A DNA stretch of 64,000 nucleotides, from positions 2,403,501-2,467,500 of the forward strand of contig NZ_VFQC01000001.1 of the NCBI RefSeq assembly GCF_006717075.1, written 5' to 3'. The position numbers were made by a program, and so were the translations under genes. Below the pieces are notes generated by a model. That model made no database searches, had not been told where the DNA came from, and was given only the letters and a program-made list of their open reading frames with translations. Positions 16,599 through 23,816 of the stretch are shown one piece after another. This DNA comes from Haloactinospora alba. GTDB taxonomy: Bacteria; Actinomycetota; Actinomycetes; Streptosporangiales; Streptosporangiaceae. Every line of letters starts with the position of its first letter. The first letter of the stretch is position 1.

Positions 16599-16931
16599 CC
16601 CGACGCGACCGCGGAGGTTCCGCCTCCGCACCCCATCCAGCGAACGCGCCCCCGGCACCCGGACCCGCGTCACACGGCGGGACCGGGCCCCGGGGGCGGG
16701 ATCCGGTTCCGCCCCCGGGCGCGTTCCGGTCGTACGAGGCGCCACTCCGCGAACGGCAACAGCGCAGCACGAGTACGTATCTCTCCGGGAAACAGGGGTG
16801 TGCCCGCATCAGGTCGGTTTGCTAACGGTGAGCCGAGTGCACCCGCGGACCCGAGCGGTGCAGCATTGGAGGGGCACCTCCCGCCGCGGGTCCGGTGCGG
16901 GACACGAGCGCCCGACTGAGGGGAGAAACGC
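16599..16931. other. Non-coding gap with two hairpins
   Basis: The stretch between DUF2203 and anmK has no credible gene. It holds a perfect 7-bp hairpin (16611-16629) just after the DUF2203 stop and a stronger 11-bp hairpin (16689-16699 with 16709-16719, 9-base loop). Both are terminator-like. The remainder is presumably the anmK promoter and leader, with GAGGGGAGAA before its GTG. Confidence 0.55.
16689..16719 (+). terminator. 11-bp GC hairpin
   Basis: Perfect arms CCCGGGGGCGG and CCGCCCCCGGG flank a 9-base loop. It is the second of two hairpins after DUF2203 and separates it from anmK. Confidence 0.5.
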
Positions 16932-18107
16932 GTGCGCGTCATCGGCCTTTCCTCGGGAACGTCGATCGACGGTATCGATGTCGCGGCCGCCGACCTGGAG
17001 CTCACCGGCGATCTGCTGCGTATGACCCCGCTCGGCCACCGCACCGTGCCGTACTCCCCCCACCTCCGCCGGACCATCGGGGAGGCGCTGCCGCCGGCCC
17101 CCACGACGATGGAGACCGTGTGCCGCATCGACACCCTGGCCGGACAGGAGTTCGCTGCCGCAGCGGCGCGCGGAGCAGCGGAGCTCACCGGCGACACGGC
17201 CGAACTCGTCGCCTCCCACGGCCAGACCCTCTTCCACTGGGTGGAGGAGGGGCGCACCGCGGGTTCCCTGCAACTCGGACAGCCCGCCTGGATCTCCGAA
17301 CGGACCGGACTACCCGTTGTGGCGGACCTCCGCGCCGCCGACGTGGCCGCGGGAGGCCAGGGGGCGCCCCTGGCCTCCGTCCTCGACGTCCTCCTGCTCC
17401 ACGACCGCCCGGCGCCGGCGGCGGCGCTGAACCTCGGCGGTATCGCCAACGTGACCGTCGCACGCGGGGACGCGCCTGAGACCGCCTTCGACACCGGCCC
17501 CGGCAACGCGCTGTTGGACGCTGCCGCCAGCCGCGTGACCGACGGGCGGGAGCACGCCGACACCGGTGGGCGGTGGGCCGCCTCCGGAAACGTCGCCGAC
17601 CACGTGCTGCGCCACCTGCTGTCGGACCCGTACTACCAGCGCGCTCCCCCGAAGACCACCGGAAAGGAGCGTTTCCACGCGGGATACCTCGCGGACGCGA
17701 TCGGCGGAAGCGACATCACCGCCGCCGACCTCATGGCCACCCTCACCGAACTCACCGCGGTGACCGTGGCGGACGCGCTCCGTCCCCACGGGGTGGGTGA
17801 GGTACTCGCCTCCGGTGGGGGAACCCGCAACCCGGTTCTGATGCGCCGCCTCGCCGACAGGCTGCGCCCCGCCCGTCTCATCCCGACGGACGACATCGGT
17901 CTGGACAGCGACGCGAAAGAGGCGTACCTGTTCGCGCTTCTCGGGTTCCTCACCTGGAACGGCCTCAGCGGTTCCCTGCCCGGTTGCACCGGAGCCCGAC
18001 GAGCACCGGTAGCGGGAAGCATCACTCCCGGAACCGCACCACTGCGGCTTCCCGCTCCCCACCCCACGTTCCCGACACGGATGCGTATCGACGACGCCCG
18101 ACACTGA
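16932..18107 (+). CDS. anmK: Anhydro-N-acetylmuramic acid kinase
   Basis: 391 residues of the AnmK family, which phosphorylates 1,6-anhydro-N-acetylmuramic acid while opening its anhydro ring, giving MurNAc-6-phosphate in cell-wall recycling. The sequence opens with VIGLSSGTSIDGIDVAAADLE, the family ATP and sugar motif, continues with ASHGQTLFHWV, ALNLGGIANVTV and FDTGPGNALLDAA, and ends with LASGGGTRNPVLMRRL. The GTG at 16932 has GAGGGGAGAA upstream. The last 50 residues, rich in Pro and Arg, extend beyond the usual fold. A sodium/solute symporter gene follows after 29 bases, suggesting linked uptake and phosphorylation of a wall-derived sugar. Confidence 0.94.
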   Translation: MRVIGLSSGTSIDGIDVAAADLELTGDLLRMTPLGHRTVPYSPHLRRTIGEALPPAPTTMETVCRIDTLAGQEFAAAAARGAAELTGDTAELVASHGQTLFHWVEEGRTAGSLQLGQPAWISERTGLPVVADLRAADVAAGGQGAPLASVLDVLLLHDRPAPAAALNLGGIANVTVARGDAPETAFDTGPGNALLDAAASRVTDGREHADTGGRWAASGNVADHVLRHLLSDPYYQRAPPKTTGKERFHAGYLADAIGGSDITAADLMATLTELTAVTVADALRPHGVGEVLASGGGTRNPVLMRRLADRLRPARLIPTDDIGLDSDAKEAYLFALLGFLTWNGLSGSLPGCTGARRAPVAGSITPGTAPLRLPAPHPTFPTRMRIDDARH

Positions 18108-18136
18108 CCGCGTCCCGCGACCCCCTGGAGGCCCCA

Positions 18137-19651
18137 GTGCAACCACTCGATCTCGTCGTCATCGCCGCCTACCTGCTGTGTTCCGCGTGGGTGGGGCTGC
18201 GTCTCTCCGGCAAGCAGCACAACGTCAGGGACTACTTCCTCGGCAGCAGGCAGCTGCCGTGGTGGGCCGTGTGCCTCTCCGTCGTGGCGACGGAGACCAG
18301 CGCGCTGACCGTGATCAGTGTCCCCGCGGTCGCCTACATCGGCGACATCACCTTCCTCCAGTTAGCCATCGGCTACCTGATCGGACGGATCATCGTCGCG
18401 TTCGTCCTGCTACCCCGGTACTACAACGGCGAGATGGCGACCGCCTACGCGTACTTCGGCCTGCGTTTCGGCCGCGGCATGCAGAGCACGGCCTCGGTGG
18501 CGTTCCTGTTCACCCGGCTACTCGCCGACGGGGTGCGGCTCTTCGCCGCCGCCATCCCGATGAAGGTCATCCTGGACTCCTACGGCCTGGAGATGTCCTA
18601 CTTCACGATCATCGCCGGCCTCGGTGTCGTCACGATCCTCTACACCTTCATCGGCGGCATCAGGGCCGTCGTGTGGGTGGACGTGCTGCAGATGGCCCTG
18701 TACGCGGCCGGAGCCGTCATCGCGCTGGGGTTCATCACCAGCAGTCTCGACGTGAACTTCCTCAGCGTCGCGGCGGAGGAGGGCAAGACCCGGTTCCTGG
18801 ACCTCACCTCCAACCCGTTCGCGGCCCCCTACGCCACGGTCACCGCGCTGGTCGCGGGAGCACTGCTGTCGACCGCCTCGCACGGCGCGGACCAGATCGT
18901 CGTCCAGCGGCTGCTCGGCTGCCGGAGCCTGCGGGACGCGCAGAAAGCCGTCATCGGCAGCGCCGTCGTGGTGTTCTTCCAGTTCGCCCTGTTCCTCACC
19001 GTGGGACTGGCGCTGTTCAGCTACTACGAGGGCGCCTCGATCGAACAACTCGGTCTCGACCAGAACGACGAGATCTTCCCGACCTACATCATCGAGGGAC
19101 TGCCCGCCGGACTGTCCGGCCTGCTCCTCGCCGGGATGATGGCCTCGGCCATGAGCACGCTGTCCTCCTCCCTGTCCGCCCTGTCCTCCTCCACCATGGC
19201 CGACCTCTACCAGAAGTTCACCCGCCGGTCCCTCTCCGAGGCCCAGGGGCTCAGGCTCGGCAGGATCTTCACGCTCGGCTGGGGGCTCGTGTTCATCGGT
19301 GCCGGCGCCCTGTTCACCGGCACCGACAACCCCGTCATCGAGTTGGGGCTGTCCGTCGCGGGACTCACCTACGGCGGGCTGCTCGGGGCGTTCTTCCTCG
19401 GGCTGTGGGTCCGCAGGGCGCGCCAGCTCGACGCCGTCATCGCGTTCACCGCAGCCGTGGTCACGACGGTGTGGCTGTTCGTCTTCCAGCCCGAGGTGGT
19501 GGAGTTCACGTGGTACACGGGTATCGGTCTGGCCATCGTGCTCGTGGTCGGCTACCTCCTGTCCCGGCGGCACCGGGACGGCGCCCCGGGGGCCGACGCC
19601 GCCCGCGCTCCCGACCCCCACAGCACGGAGGAGGCACAGGACCACGCATAG
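18137..19651 (+). CDS. Sodium/solute symporter (SSS family)
   Basis: 504 residues with about 13 membrane helices. The family signature is clear: YFLGSRQLPWWAVCLSVVATETSALTVISVPA near the N-terminus, LLPRYYNGEMATAYAYF, and GLLLAGMMASAMSTLSSSLSALSS in the C-terminal half, the helix that usually contributes Na+-binding Ser residues. SSS transporters import sugars, amino acids, sialic acid or vitamins with Na+. The GTG start is preceded by GGAG at a normal distance; the upstream in-frame ATG would overlap anmK. Placement right after anmK suggests a muropeptide-derived sugar as solute, but this is inference only. Confidence 0.92.
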   Translation: MQPLDLVVIAAYLLCSAWVGLRLSGKQHNVRDYFLGSRQLPWWAVCLSVVATETSALTVISVPAVAYIGDITFLQLAIGYLIGRIIVAFVLLPRYYNGEMATAYAYFGLRFGRGMQSTASVAFLFTRLLADGVRLFAAAIPMKVILDSYGLEMSYFTIIAGLGVVTILYTFIGGIRAVVWVDVLQMALYAAGAVIALGFITSSLDVNFLSVAAEEGKTRFLDLTSNPFAAPYATVTALVAGALLSTASHGADQIVVQRLLGCRSLRDAQKAVIGSAVVVFFQFALFLTVGLALFSYYEGASIEQLGLDQNDEIFPTYIIEGLPAGLSGLLLAGMMASAMSTLSSSLSALSSSTMADLYQKFTRRSLSEAQGLRLGRIFTLGWGLVFIGAGALFTGTDNPVIELGLSVAGLTYGGLLGAFFLGLWVRRARQLDAVIAFTAAVVTTVWLFVFQPEVVEFTWYTGIGLAIVLVVGYLLSRRHRDGAPGADAARAPDPHSTEEAQDHA

Positions 19652-19680
19652 CCTCGCCGGCCGTGGTTAGCGGAACGGAC

Positions 19681-20112
19681 ATGACGGAGAGGAACCCGGA
19701 CGGACACGGCGACCCGGTCAACGAGGAAGCCGCGGACTGGGAGGAAGCCGGACTACCGGCCCAGGAGGACAGCACCGAGGACCAGACGCTCCCGGGCGAC
19801 CGGCCGAGTGCCATGTCGGAGTTCGGCTCCGCCGGCACGGAGCGGGAGGCCGGGGAGCCCCTGGACACCGCCCTCTCCCGGGACCAGCCGGACACCCGGG
19901 GAGCACGCGGCAGCGCGGCACGCGTGGAGGAGGAGCGGACACCGCAAAGCCCCGACGACCAGGAGGAGGGGATGCGCCTCGTCGCGGAGGACGAGGGAGT
20001 GCGCCGCGACGAGGAGGACACGCTCATCGCCGAGGACGCGGGAGAGGACCGCGGAGCTCACACTCCCGAGGAGCAGGCGGTCCACGAGCGCCACGAACGC
20101 GGGCGGCGGTGA
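19681..20112 (+). CDS. DUF5709-like acidic protein
   Basis: 143 residues, strongly acidic and low in hydrophobic residues, likely largely disordered. The pattern GEPLDTALSRDQPD, then RLVAEDEGVRRDEEDTLIAEDAGEDRGAHTPEEQAVH, matches what I know of the actinobacterial DUF5709 family. Function is unknown. The ATG at 19681 lies 29 bases after the symporter stop; the ribosome site is weak. A palindrome follows before the convergent MBL gene. Confidence 0.75.
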   Translation: MTERNPDGHGDPVNEEAADWEEAGLPAQEDSTEDQTLPGDRPSAMSEFGSAGTEREAGEPLDTALSRDQPDTRGARGSAARVEEERTPQSPDDQEEGMRLVAEDEGVRRDEEDTLIAEDAGEDRGAHTPEEQAVHERHERGRR

Positions 20113-20189
20113 GGACCCCTTCCACGGCCGCGGCCGGGGCGAGGGTGGTGGAGTCTGACGGCGCGGCCGCAGGCTCCACCAACGCGGTC

Positions 20190-20203
20190 ACCGTCCGGAC
20201 GGT
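20190..20203. terminator. Palindrome between convergent genes
   Basis: ACCGTCCGGACGGT is a perfect 14-bp palindrome lying 19 bases from the end of the MBL gene and about 80 bases after DUF5709. A looser GTGGAG/CTCCAC pair lies just before it. It is a possible bidirectional terminator. Confidence 0.4.
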
Positions 20204-20221
20204 TGGTTCGCTGTGGGGGGC

Positions 20222-20884
20222 TCACCAGCCGCGGGCACGCCACTCGGCCAGGTGCGGGCGCTCGGCGCCCAGCGTGGTGTCCTTCCCGTGGCCCGGGTAC
20301 ACCCAGGTGTCGTCGCCCAGCTCGGCGAAGACGCGCCCCTCCACGTCGTCGATCAGTGACGTGAACGCCTCCGTCGAGAAGGTTTTCCCGACACCTCCCG
20401 GGAACAGGCTGTCCCCGGTGAAGAGGTGCGTGCGCCCGTCCGGGCCGTCGTAGCGCAACGCGATCGACCCCGGGGTGTGGCCGCGCAGGTGGATCACCCC
20501 CAGCTCGCTCTCCCCGACCGGAACCCGCTCACCGTGCTCCACCGGATCGTCCACGGACACCGGAAGTTCGGAGCTGTCGTCGGGGTGGGCCACGGTCCGC
20601 GCCCCGGTCACTCCCACGACCTCGGCCAGGGCTTGCCAGTGGTCCTGGTGCCGGTGCGTGGTGATCGCCCTCGCCAGCCCCGTGCCGCCGATGAGTTCCA
20701 ACAGGCGGTCGGCCTCGTTCGCGGCGTCGATGAGGACCGCTTCCCCGCTGCGTTTGCAGCGCAGCAGGTAGGCGTTGTTGTCCATCGGCCCCACGGCGAG
20801 TTTGCTGATCGTCAACTCGGACAGGTCACGTGTGTCGGCGGGTCCACCGACCCGCGTATCTCCGGAGTAGGTCACATCTCCCAT
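20222..20884 (-). CDS. MBL-fold metallo-hydrolase (glyoxalase II-like)
   Basis: 220 residues of the metallo-beta-lactamase fold. The metal-binding THRHQDHW motif (HxHxDH type), RGHTPGSIAL, LFTGDSLFPGGVGKT and the final VYPGHGKDTT are the standard ligands for a dinuclear Zn/Fe site, and the overall pattern is that of glyoxalase-II-like thioesterases. It starts one base inside the stop of the upstream enoyl-CoA hydratase gene (TAATG overlap), so the two are coupled. It could hydrolyse a thioester made by or related to its partner, but the substrate is unknown. Confidence 0.9.
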   Translation of the reverse strand: MGDVTYSGDTRVGGPADTRDLSELTISKLAVGPMDNNAYLLRCKRSGEAVLIDAANEADRLLELIGGTGLARAITTHRHQDHWQALAEVVGVTGARTVAHPDDSSELPVSVDDPVEHGERVPVGESELGVIHLRGHTPGSIALRYDGPDGRTHLFTGDSLFPGGVGKTFSTEAFTSLIDDVEGRVFAELGDDTWVYPGHGKDTTLGAERPHLAEWRARGW

Positions 20885-21672
20885 TACAACACCCAGTTAG
20901 GCTGACGTTTCTCGCGGAACGCGGAACGCCCCTCGGCGGCATCCGCACTGTCGAAGAACTCCGCGGACAGCTCTCCCATCTCGGCGAACGCCGCCTCCCG
21001 TTCGGAGGCGTGGCCCGCCCCCAACAGCTCCTTCGTGCGCGCCAGTGCCCGGGGGGCACCCTGGCGCAGACCGTCCAGAACGCTCTCGGTGGCGGCGTCC
21101 AGCTCCTCCGGAGGTACGGCGCGGGTCAGCAACCCACTGTCCACAGCAGCGGCCGCGTCGAACGTCTCCCCCGTCAGGAAGTAGCGGCTCATCCAGCGGT
21201 GGTGCATCCGGGCCGCGACCGGAACCGAGATTATCGCGGGGACGACTCCGATCCGGACCTCGGTGAAGGCGAACGTGGCCTCCGTGGTGGCCACGGCGAT
21301 GTCGGCGGCCGCGACCAGGCCGATGCCGCCGGCGCGCGCCGGACCGTTCACCCTGGCGACCACCGGTTTGGGAGCGTCCATGACCGCGGAGAACAGTTCC
21401 GGCATCCCGGGGGCGTCGGCGGGAGCCGGTGGGTGCCCCGCGCGCTCGGCCGCGATCTCCTTCAGGTCGGCACCAGCGCAGAACACCGACCCGGACGCGG
21501 TCAGGACCACCCCGCGCACCCCGTCGTCGGCCATGGCCGCCGCCAGTCCCCGGGAAAGCTCGGCGCGCAACCGGGCCGACAACGCGTTGCGGTTGCCCGG
21601 CGAATCCAGGGTGAGAGTGGCTATTCCCCGGTCGACCTCCCATCGGACCAACTCGCCTGTCGTCTCCGCCAT
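20884..21672 (-). CDS. Enoyl-CoA hydratase/isomerase family protein
   Basis: 262 residues of the crotonase fold. TLTLDSPGNRNALSARLRAELSRGL, VVLTASGSVFCAGADLKEI (first oxyanion-hole segment) and NGPARAGGIGLVAAADIAVA (second) are present. The catalytic glutamate region reads FAFTEVRIGVVPAIIS, with Glu at the first of the two usual positions. Members add water to, or isomerise, enoyl-CoA in fatty-acid or branched amino-acid breakdown. The ATG at 21672 is chosen because the longer frame upstream has no homology. It is coupled to the MBL hydrolase downstream by a one-base overlap. Confidence 0.91.
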   Translation of the reverse strand: MAETTGELVRWEVDRGIATLTLDSPGNRNALSARLRAELSRGLAAAMADDGVRGVVLTASGSVFCAGADLKEIAAERAGHPPAPADAPGMPELFSAVMDAPKPVVARVNGPARAGGIGLVAAADIAVATTEATFAFTEVRIGVVPAIISVPVAARMHHRWMSRYFLTGETFDAAAAVDSGLLTRAVPPEELDAATESVLDGLRQGAPRALARTKELLGAGHASEREAAFAEMGELSAEFFDSADAAEGRSAFREKRQPNWVL

Positions 21673-21761
21673 GTCTCTGCTGCTCCCATCCGACCGTGTT
21701 CGTCTGCCACCGTACGCGGGTGGGGACGGAACCACCGGACCCGCTCCCCCCACCCCGCGTC

Positions 21762-22916
21762 TCAACGGACCGCCGCCCCAGCCCCGCCGGACGCGGTACT
21801 GACGCTCAGCAGCGGGACGCGCAGTTCGTCGGGAGTCAGCGACCCGTGCTGCCCCACGAGGGAGCTCTCCACGCGTTCCGAGCGTGGGGCGACGAGCGCC
21901 GTGTCACCACGGGCCAGGGCGAGCACGTCGCCGATCCGGGGGCGCAGCTCCTCCGAGACCGGCCCGAACAGTCCCGCCGAGATCGCCTGCTCACGGCTGA
22001 CGACGTCCGCGCGGGCGGCGAGCTCCTGCCGCCACGCCGCGAGCACGTCCTCCTGGGCGCCCGGGCGGGTGTACACGTGGCGGGCGCGGGCCTCGCCGGC
22101 GAGCACGCGCACTCCCGCGGACAGCTCCGGTGGGGACTCGACGTCGACGCGGCTCCCGGCGTTCGTGTCCACCATCCCGTGGTCGGCCGTGATGTACAGC
22201 GCGGCGTCGGGGGGCAGCGCGTTGGCGAGCTGTTCGGCGAGCCGGTCCACCTGGCCCAGGTGCAGCCGCCAGTGGGAGGAGTCCACACCGAACATGTGGC
22301 CGTAGGTGTCCAGGTCGGAATGGTAGACAACGGCGAGGCACCGGTCAGCGGAGGAGAGAACCGCCCCGGCCTGCACCGCGAGTTCGGTGACGCTGTCGGC
22401 CGCCACGTAGCGGCTTCCCCGCGTGGAGGCCAGGGTCAGCCCGCTTCCCTCGTAACTTCCCGCGGCGATGTAGGAGGTGGCGATACCCGCCGTCTCCGCC
22501 CGTTCGTACACGGTGCGCCGCGGCTGCCACGTTTCCGGGTCGATGTCCCCGTTCCAGCGCAGCTGGTGCAGTACCCGGTCACTCCCCGGGATCGCGACCT
22601 GGAGCCCGACGACACCGTGCTGTCCCGGCGCGGCCCCCGTTCCCAGCGTCGTGAGACTGGTGGCTGTGGTGCTGGGAAACCCGGCCGTGATGGGGCTGGC
22701 GCCGTCCGCCAGCGACGCCAGGAACGGAGCGTGCCCGCGGCGCGACGCCAGCGCCTCCCACCCCATACCGTCGACCAGTAGCACACAGGCCCGACGGACC
22801 GGGGGAAGCCCCAGCGGATTGGGCTCCTCAACCGCGCCGAGCGACGACACCACCGAGGGCAGGAGGTCAGCCAGCGACGCCCGGCCGTACCGGGGGACTT
22901 CGAACGCGGCGTCCAT
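21762..22916 (-). CDS. Alkaline phosphatase superfamily / nucleotide pyrophosphatase-like protein
   Basis: 384 residues resembling type I phosphodiesterases of the alkaline phosphatase superfamily. CVLLVDGMGWEAL gives the first metal Asp, AGFPSTTATSLTTLGTG the Thr nucleophile, HSDLDTYGHMFG the Asp and His ligands, and ITADHGMVD the last Asp-His pair. No signal peptide is seen, so it is probably cytosolic. The start at 22916 lies 3 bases after the stop of the DUF5998 gene, so they are co-transcribed, an arrangement I recall from other actinomycetes. It hydrolyses some phosphodiester or pyrophosphate, substrate unknown. Confidence 0.9.
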   Translation of the reverse strand: MDAAFEVPRYGRASLADLLPSVVSSLGAVEEPNPLGLPPVRRACVLLVDGMGWEALASRRGHAPFLASLADGASPITAGFPSTTATSLTTLGTGAAPGQHGVVGLQVAIPGSDRVLHQLRWNGDIDPETWQPRRTVYERAETAGIATSYIAAGSYEGSGLTLASTRGSRYVAADSVTELAVQAGAVLSSADRCLAVVYHSDLDTYGHMFGVDSSHWRLHLGQVDRLAEQLANALPPDAALYITADHGMVDTNAGSRVDVESPPELSAGVRVLAGEARARHVYTRPGAQEDVLAAWRQELAARADVVSREQAISAGLFGPVSEELRPRIGDVLALARGDTALVAPRSERVESSLVGQHGSLTPDELRVPLLSVSTASGGAGAAVR

Positions 22917-22918
22917 GG

Positions 22919-23512
22919 TCAGGCCGTAGTGGCTTCGGCCAGCACGTTGGCGAAGTTCACCATGTTGGACACGGACTCCGAGCCGTCGGCGGTCTGACTC
23001 ACCCGCAGGGTCAGTGGTTCGGCGGTGATCGCTCCCGTGTAGCCGTGGTCGAGGTCGCACGACTCGTCGGCGCACGACGCGGGTTCGAGGTCGATGTGGG
23101 CCAGCGCTCCCCAACTGACGTTGAGACTGACGCTGAGGACGACCTCGTCCGGCAGTGTCCCGGGCACGTAGTTCGCCGGGTCGGATACCACTCGGGTCAG
23201 TGCGACGGACTGGATGTTGCCGGTCTGGATGGCGTCGGTCGTGGTCGACGCGTGTGGGCGCCCTCCGGCCTCGGCCGGGGGGTGTTCGTCCGTGTGGCAC
23301 ACGATGAGCCGCGTGGCGGTGAGCAGCATGACGGTGATGTGCCGCCGCATTTCCATCGCTGGGTCGAACGTGGCCTCGTGGTGGACGACGGACGCCTCGG
23401 CGGTCTCGCTTCCGAGGGCGGTTGCCACAGCGTCGATCACCAGCGCTGGGTAATACCCGCTGCGCTCGATTTCCAAGCGCCAATCAGTAGACACGGCGCG
23501 CGTTTTCCTCAT
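22919..23512 (-). CDS. DUF5998 family protein
   Basis: 197 residues. The N-terminal IERSGYYPALVIDAVATALG and later EVVLSVSLNVSWGALAHIDLEPASCADESCDLDHGYTG match the actinobacterial DUF5998 family, which has no known activity. The start at 23512 has GGATGGAG before it; an in-frame GTG 7 codons on (just before STDWRLEIE) is an alternative. The Cys pair in SCADESCDLDHG may bind metal, though this is speculative. It is first in a two-gene unit with the phosphodiesterase. Confidence 0.85.
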   Translation of the reverse strand: MRKTRAVSTDWRLEIERSGYYPALVIDAVATALGSETAEASVVHHEATFDPAMEMRRHITVMLLTATRLIVCHTDEHPPAEAGGRPHASTTTDAIQTGNIQSVALTRVVSDPANYVPGTLPDEVVLSVSLNVSWGALAHIDLEPASCADESCDLDHGYTGAITAEPLTLRVSQTADGSESVSNMVNFANVLAEATTA

Positions 23513-23616
23513 GACTCCATCCTGCCTTGTTCCGCTGACAGGTCGCATCCACGAATCGTTTCCCCCACACGGAGACGATATGGGTAAGAACAGCACAAAC
23601 CGGGTAAGGCGTCGGC

Positions 23617-23754
23617 ATGACCGTGCCTCCAGTACCGACACCGCCGCCCCCGGGGCCGCCCATGCCGGAACCGGAGCCGCTACCGCCCGAACCCTCTCCG
23701 TCCCCGCCGGAGCCTCCCGAACCCGAGCCCGAGCCCCAGCCCGAACCGGCCTAG
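23617..23754 (+). CDS. Proline/glutamate-rich 45-residue protein
   Basis: A short frame (ATG 23617, TAG 23754) encoding a protein almost wholly of Pro with Glu and Ser, ending in a PEPEPEPQPEPA tail. AAGG lies upstream at a usable distance. It is divergent from DUF5998. The composition is that of a wall-spanning or linker peptide, but there is no signal peptide or membrane helix. It may be a real microprotein or a chance frame in GC-rich DNA. Its stop codon is the first base triplet of a dispersed palindromic element. Confidence 0.45.
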   Translation: MTVPPVPTPPPPGPPMPEPEPLPPEPSPSPPEPPEPEPEPQPEPA

Positions 23755-23815
23755 GGTCTGTCCGGTGGACGCGCCGCTCGCCACGGACAGCATCCACCGA
23801 ACAGACCCCGGCCGC
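23752..23815. repeat. Dispersed palindromic element, copy B
   Basis: Near-perfect inverted arms (GGGTCTGTCCGGTGGACGC and GCATCCACCGAACAGACCC; two mismatched positions) flank a 17-base centre. It is the most compact copy of the family at 7557, 23752 and 55500. It begins at the TAG of the proline-rich frame and ends near the convergent end of the GNAT fusion gene, so it could also serve as a terminator. Confidence 0.65.
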
Positions 23816-23816
23816 G

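Noticed and set aside
18178-20112. 644-residue frame across the symporter and DUF5709 gene
   Set aside because: Its first part is a shifted reading of the symporter; only the last 143 codons (DUF5709) are real.
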